Position numbers and translations under genes: made by a program. The notes beneath the pieces were generated by a model. That model was not told where the DNA came from. It searched no databases and saw only the letters and a list, made by a program, of their open reading frames with translations. A stretch of DNA of 24,088 nt from a virus. The stretch's first letter is position 1; each line of letters begins with the position of its first letter. The stretch covers positions 1 through 24,088 of IMG/VR virus record IMGVR_UViG_3300036883_000008; one strand, written 5' to 3'. Positions 20,797 through 24,088 of the stretch are shown piece after piece.

Positions 20797-22699
20797 CGTA
20801 GCTTTCCTTCGGAACCACGCCGCGCGCCTTGCGGATCGTGTCCATATAGGACTGGTCCTTGACGGCGGGCCGCTCGGCCTTGGCGTCGGCGATCGACTTG
20901 GGGATGCGGTTCAGCGGTATCTTGTGGCGCACCCATAGCTCGCGGCGCATGGTGAGCCCGATGACGACGCCGGCCATGCTGTCGGCCACGTCCTTCGAGC
21001 CGTTCGGCGGATGGTCGATCTTGTGCTTCTTGTGGTCGATCTCAAGGCGAACCATCTCCGACTGCGCCTTCTGGTGCTCGGGCGCGAGGATGCGGCCGTC
21101 ATAGAACGCCTGCTTCGTCATGTCGTATGCCCACGTGTCCGTGTCCATCGAGCGGTAGCCGACCATGAAGCCGGCCTGATGCAGGATTTGCATACTGTCC
21201 TTGGACTGGAACTGGTCGAACGAAACGTATTTGAGCGGCAGTTTGAGGTCGTCGCGCAACACATATAGCAAGCGCCTGATCTTGTCGAAAATGATCTCGC
21301 CGCCGCGCGGCGGGCGGACCTCAAGCAGCATGTCGAAACGAATGACCGGGAGCGGCTCCACGTGGTCGCCGCGATTGACGTGCTCGAAGTGCGAAATGTG
21401 GCCGATGCTGACGCCGCAGCTGTCCTTGCTGATCGACAAGTCGATATGGGCGAAGCGCGGCTCGTCCGGGTTGACGATCCGGTCGGGAAGGATTTGCAGC
21501 TTGGTGTCGGCGAAGTCCACGTCGTCACGAGATGCAATTGATTGCACGACGCCGAAACACTTCGCGACCGCGTCCGTGTTCAACATGAAGGGGTGTAGCG
21601 CCTGCGTCGAGACGCCGGCCACGTCGCGCAGCGAGCGCAGCATGTCGTTCTCGAACGAAGCCTTATACTCGGTCGGGATCGCCATCACGAGCGGCTGGTC
21701 CTCGGTCGAGGCGACCTCTTCGTCGAGCAGGATGCGCGGCTTGCGGGTCTCGTCGCCGATGAAGACGCGGAACTTGTCGCCCGTGAACCGCTCGGGCCGA
21801 ATGTCCCACAGGCGCTTGGCATAGACGAAGATGCGCGGGTTCGTGCGCGCCTCGATCTCCTTGACGTCCGTGAACTGACCGGGGTCGTTGCGAGACGAGA
21901 CGAGGCACAACATCCCCGGGAGCGTCCCCTTCTGCATAAAGCGGCTCTCGCGGCGGCGGGCGATCGAGTTGTAATTCTGGACCGCTTGGTCGTATGTCGC
22001 GCCGTCCTTGTTGACCTTCGAGTTCTCGACGACGGCCATGAAGTTGATTTCGTCGATGATGCCGCCAATCACGTTCTGGCCGATCGCGCCAGTGTCTTGG
22101 CCCGACACCGGCTTGACGACGATCCGGTTCGGAAAGCGCATCTCGCTCTCGCGCGACCGGTCGAACGGGAACTGGCGGCGGAAATAGGGCGCGTTGGCGA
22201 GCATGTCGCGGAAGCGCGCATAGTCCACGTCCTTGGCCAGCTTCTCGTTGAGCGACTGGAAAATGACGACGATCTCGGACGAGGGGTCGAGGTCGAACTC
22301 CTCGTGCGGGTTGCGCAGGCACGACAGCTGGTAGAGCTGATAGGCTTGGCTGTAGAGGGCGATGGTCGTCTTGGCGACGCCGATGCCGCCCGTCAGCACA
22401 CTCTCCGTATATTTGCCCGAGTTCATCTCCTCGAACTCGTCCATCACCCTTGGCCAAAGCACGCCGACCTTGTCCATGTAAGCCTTGCTCTCGATGAACT
22501 CGCGCGGCCCGACAGGCGGATATTTGAATTTGGCGAGACGCATGATGGCGTCGCGGCCGGTCGCGGCCTCCTTGATCCACGACAAGACCATGTCGAGGTC
22601 CTCGGGATAGTCGTCGGCGAACTCTTCCAGCAACTGCTGAGCGATGAAGTCGAGGTCCTTATCCGTCACTCGGCTGTATGTCGGACGTCCGGTTTTCAT
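20783..22699 (-). CDS. terL: Terminase large subunit
   Basis: A 638-residue packaging motor and nuclease. The ATPase half has a Walker A-type loop GGIGVAKTT (104-112, Lys110) and Walker B GGIIDEINF (Asp216/Glu217 at 212-220). The nuclease half has acidic residues in RFAHIDLSISKD (Asp420), YVSFDQFQSKD (Asp495) and SKDVADSMAGVV (Asp570/Asp573), the RNase H-like pattern of TerL. The start I use is ATG 22699, with AGGTG just before it, rather than an upstream TTG. It overlaps the small-subunit gene by 41 bases. Palindrome copy 13 lies in its coding sequence (VQSIAS, 385-390), between the ATPase and nuclease halves. Confidence 0.92.
   Translation of the reverse strand: MKTGRPTYSRVTDKDLDFIAQQLLEEFADDYPEDLDMVLSWIKEAATGRDAIMRLAKFKYPPVGPREFIESKAYMDKVGVLWPRVMDEFEEMNSGKYTESVLTGGIGVAKTTIALYSQAYQLYQLSCLRNPHEEFDLDPSSEIVVIFQSLNEKLAKDVDYARFRDMLANAPYFRRQFPFDRSRESEMRFPNRIVVKPVSGQDTGAIGQNVIGGIIDEINFMAVVENSKVNKDGATYDQAVQNYNSIARRRESRFMQKGTLPGMLCLVSSRNDPGQFTDVKEIEARTNPRIFVYAKRLWDIRPERFTGDKFRVFIGDETRKPRILLDEEVASTEDQPLVMAIPTEYKASFENDMLRSLRDVAGVSTQALHPFMLNTDAVAKCFGVVQSIASRDDVDFADTKLQILPDRIVNPDEPRFAHIDLSISKDSCGVSIGHISHFEHVNRGDHVEPLPVIRFDMLLEVRPPRGGEIIFDKIRRLLYVLRDDLKLPLKYVSFDQFQSKDSMQILHQAGFMVGYRSMDTDTWAYDMTKQAFYDGRILAPEHQKAQSEMVRLEIDHKKHKIDHPPNGSKDVADSMAGVVIGLTMRRELWVRHKIPLNRIPKSIADAKAERPAVKDQSYMDTIRKARGVVPKESYDEAV
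21533..21546. repeat. 14-bp palindrome copy 13, TGCAATTGATTGCA
   Basis: G-centred variant inside the terminase gene, about 750 bases before the gene's end. It is read in a different frame from the copies in the polymerase and PPDK-like genes, so it is kept at the DNA level rather than as a shared peptide. Confidence 0.85.
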
Positions 22700-23315
22700 T
22701 AGGCACCTGATCAATGGTCTTCGCGCGGTCCTCGATCAGCGACATCATGCGCTGAGCGAGCATCGTCAAACGGTCGTGGGCTATAGCCTGCCGCGTGAAA
22801 GTCGCACCTTCGGCTTCAATGCTCCCGATGCGCTCGATGACCTTGGGCGTCAGTCCAAGCATCTCGCTTCGCTGTCTCTGAACCTGCAAGATCGTGTTCA
22901 GGATGGACACCGAGATGCGATCATCTCCTTGGTTCTGCAATTTGGACCACAATTCGCTTTCGATCAAGTCCAGACGGTTGAGGCCTTCGCCGCGACTGCG
23001 GGCGTGATCCTGCTGCGTCCCGTTCATCTCCCAACGAGCGTGCACGCGGGCGATGTAACGGTCGGTTGTCTTGAGGTCCTTGATGTTCAGCAAGGTGGTG
23101 AGCTGCCGGCGATTGCGGATGCCCTTCGTCATCAGAATTTCGACGCGAAGCACCTGCTGCTCGTCGTGCAGCTCCTTGTCATCGCCCTCGCGAACGAATG
23201 TCGGGTCGTCGGGGATGGTGATCTTGGGGGGAAGCAGCGCCGCATCGGCCTTGGTGCCGAGCTTCTTGAGCTCGTTCTTGCCGACGGTCTTCTTCCTGAT
23301 CGTGATCCTCGCCAT
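22659..23315 (-). CDS. Probable terminase small subunit
   Basis: A 218-residue protein directly before the large subunit. Its N-terminal 50 residues are basic then acidic. Residues about 60-95 give a helix-turn-helix-like segment (ILMTKGIRNRRQLTTLLNIK, then TTDRYIARVHARW) suited to recognising the packaging site. Residues 110-195 are a helical oligomerisation part (NRLDLIESELWSKLQNQ, TRQAIAHDRLTMLAQRMMSL). The ATG at 23315 has AAGGAGG eight bases upstream. Order, size and helix-turn-helix pattern fit TerS, but these proteins vary widely, so the call relies on position as much as sequence. Confidence 0.65.
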   Translation of the reverse strand: MARITIRKKTVGKNELKKLGTKADAALLPPKITIPDDPTFVREGDDKELHDEQQVLRVEILMTKGIRNRRQLTTLLNIKDLKTTDRYIARVHARWEMNGTQQDHARSRGEGLNRLDLIESELWSKLQNQGDDRISVSILNTILQVQRQRSEMLGLTPKVIERIGSIEAEGATFTRQAIAHDRLTMLAQRMMSLIEDRAKTIDQVPNENRTSDIQPSDG

Positions 23316-23328
23316 CCCCGCTGCCTCC

Positions 23329-24088
23329 TTAGTGCGCCTTGTCGGCGGCCTGCTTCTTGGCCTCCTTGTGCTCGGCGTCCTGCGCGAGCTTGTCGTAAAT
23401 CTTCTTGTGCGCGGCCTGCGCGGCGGCGAGGAGCTGGTCCTTGGGCAGGTGATTGAAGGTCTCGCAGATGATGGCGAGCGCCACGTTGCGGAGCTTGGCC
23501 CCGGCGACGCCCATCGAAGCCTTCATCGCCTGATCGTAATCGGCGACCTCATGACCGACCAGCGCGACCACGTCGTCGCCCATCAGCTTCATCGCCTTCT
23601 TGATCGCGTGCGTGTAGGGGCCGTGCTCGTCTGGCAACAGACCGATGGTGACGGTGATCGGGCGCTCCACGTCCGCCGCCGACAGCTTGACGCCATCGCT
23701 CGGCTTGAAGTCGGGAACCTTGAGCAGTTCGAGCACCGAGGTCTGATCCTCCTCGCCGATACCGGTCATCTTGCGAACGTCGGCGGGCGAGAACTCCTTG
23801 TGAAGGTCGACCAGCAAGCGGGCCAACTTGATCGGGATGTTCTGGCCCCGTAAGTTGTTCATCGACAGGGTCCGCACCTTGGCGGTCTTCTCGTCGAACG
23901 GCACGACGATGATGGCGATGTTCTTGCGGCCGGCGATCTTCGCCGCCTTCCAGCGGTGTTCGCCGTCGACGATCACGAAGCGCCCCTCGGCGACCGGATC
24001 GGGCCGCACGAGGATGGGCTGGTTCATGCCCTCGTCCTTGACCTGCGACACGATGGCCTCGAAGAACTCGGCCTCCATGTCATTCGGG
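23329..24088 (-). CDS. ParB-like protein, N-terminus cut by the window edge
   Basis: At least 252 residues. The reading frame continues upstream of the first ATG as P-N-D, matching the usual start of ParB/Srx domains, so the gene begins outside. Core motifs are EAIVSQVKDEGMNQPILVRP, then FVIVDGEHRWKAAK (the G-E-H-R-x2-A motif that binds nucleotide in ParB). A helix-turn-helix-like segment follows (LARLLVDLHKEFSPADVRKM) and then a long helical tail rich in Lys/Ala/Glu. ParB-like proteins in phages act in partition, transcription control or as nucleases. It sits just before the terminase genes. It is one candidate for binding the dispersed palindrome, which is only a proposal. Confidence 0.8.
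   Translation of the reverse strand, partial: PNDMEAEFFEAIVSQVKDEGMNQPILVRPDPVAEGRFVIVDGEHRWKAAKIAGRKNIAIIVVPFDEKTAKVRTLSMNNLRGQNIPIKLARLLVDLHKEFSPADVRKMTGIGEEDQTSVLELLKVPDFKPSDGVKLSAADVERPITVTIGLLPDEHGPYTHAIKKAMKLMGDDVVALVGHEVADYDQAMKASMGVAGAKLRNVALAIICETFNHLPKDQLLAAAQAAHKKIYDKLAQDAEHKEAKKQAADKAH

Noticed and set aside
1-24088. tRNA genes, CRISPR arrays, insertion sequences, and integrase or attachment sites
   Set aside because: I looked for cloverleaf-like spacing, regularly spaced repeats and transposase or integrase motifs and saw none. The palindromes are irregularly spaced, which excludes a CRISPR array.

Overview
The window looks like part of the genome of a tailed double-stranded DNA phage, or a prophage, from a GC-rich and probably proteobacterial host. 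The sequence alone does not identify the host. Every gene I can support lies on the minus strand, so transcription runs from high to low coordinates. Genes are packed end to end with ATGA or TAATG overlaps and strong AGGAGG-type ribosome sites. Several start with GTG. Gaps between genes total only about 0.6 kb, and no gap exceeds 300 bases.

Layout in the direction of transcription. (1) 24088-20783: a ParB-like protein cut by the window edge, a probable small terminase subunit and the large terminase subunit. (2) 20796-11199: an accessory block. It holds a pyruvate phosphate dikinase (PPDK)-like protein without its PEP domain, a CsrA-like protein with an insertion, two paralogous tyrosine/dual-specificity-type phosphatases, several unknown proteins, and four of the window's homing-endonuclease-type HNH genes plus a decayed fifth. 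(3) 11208-7981: a family A DNA polymerase interrupted by a complete intein. Inside the intein, in another reading frame, lies a sixth HNH gene with its own ribosome site. (4) 7927-116: the head module, with portal, a 59-residue protein, a MuF-type minor head protein carrying an Acb1-like 2H phosphodiesterase domain, an XkdF-like prohead protease, an acidic scaffold-like protein and an HK97-fold major capsid protein. A terminator follows, and then the first codons of the next gene.

The most unusual feature is a 14-bp near-palindrome, TGCAATTAATTGCA and close variants, present 13 times across the window. The gaps between genes make up under 3% of the sequence, yet eight copies lie wholly or partly in them. 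Two more lie in the last codons of genes and three lie inside genes (polymerase, PPDK-like gene, terminase). One copy is in a terminator loop, one overlaps a start codon, and two form 20-bp direct repeats exactly bounding an HNH gene. I read it as a phage-specific DNA-protein site: a repressor 'stoperator', a partition or ParB-like site, or a site used by the mobile HNH genes. The sequence does not decide between these.

Together the genes suggest a lytic or temperate phage that packages with TerS/TerL and builds an HK97-type head. It may deliver a cyclic-nucleotide-degrading domain with the head protein. It also carries regulators that could act on host translation (CsrA-like) and phosphoryl metabolism (PPDK-like, phosphatases). 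Its genome is heavily colonised by small endonuclease genes.
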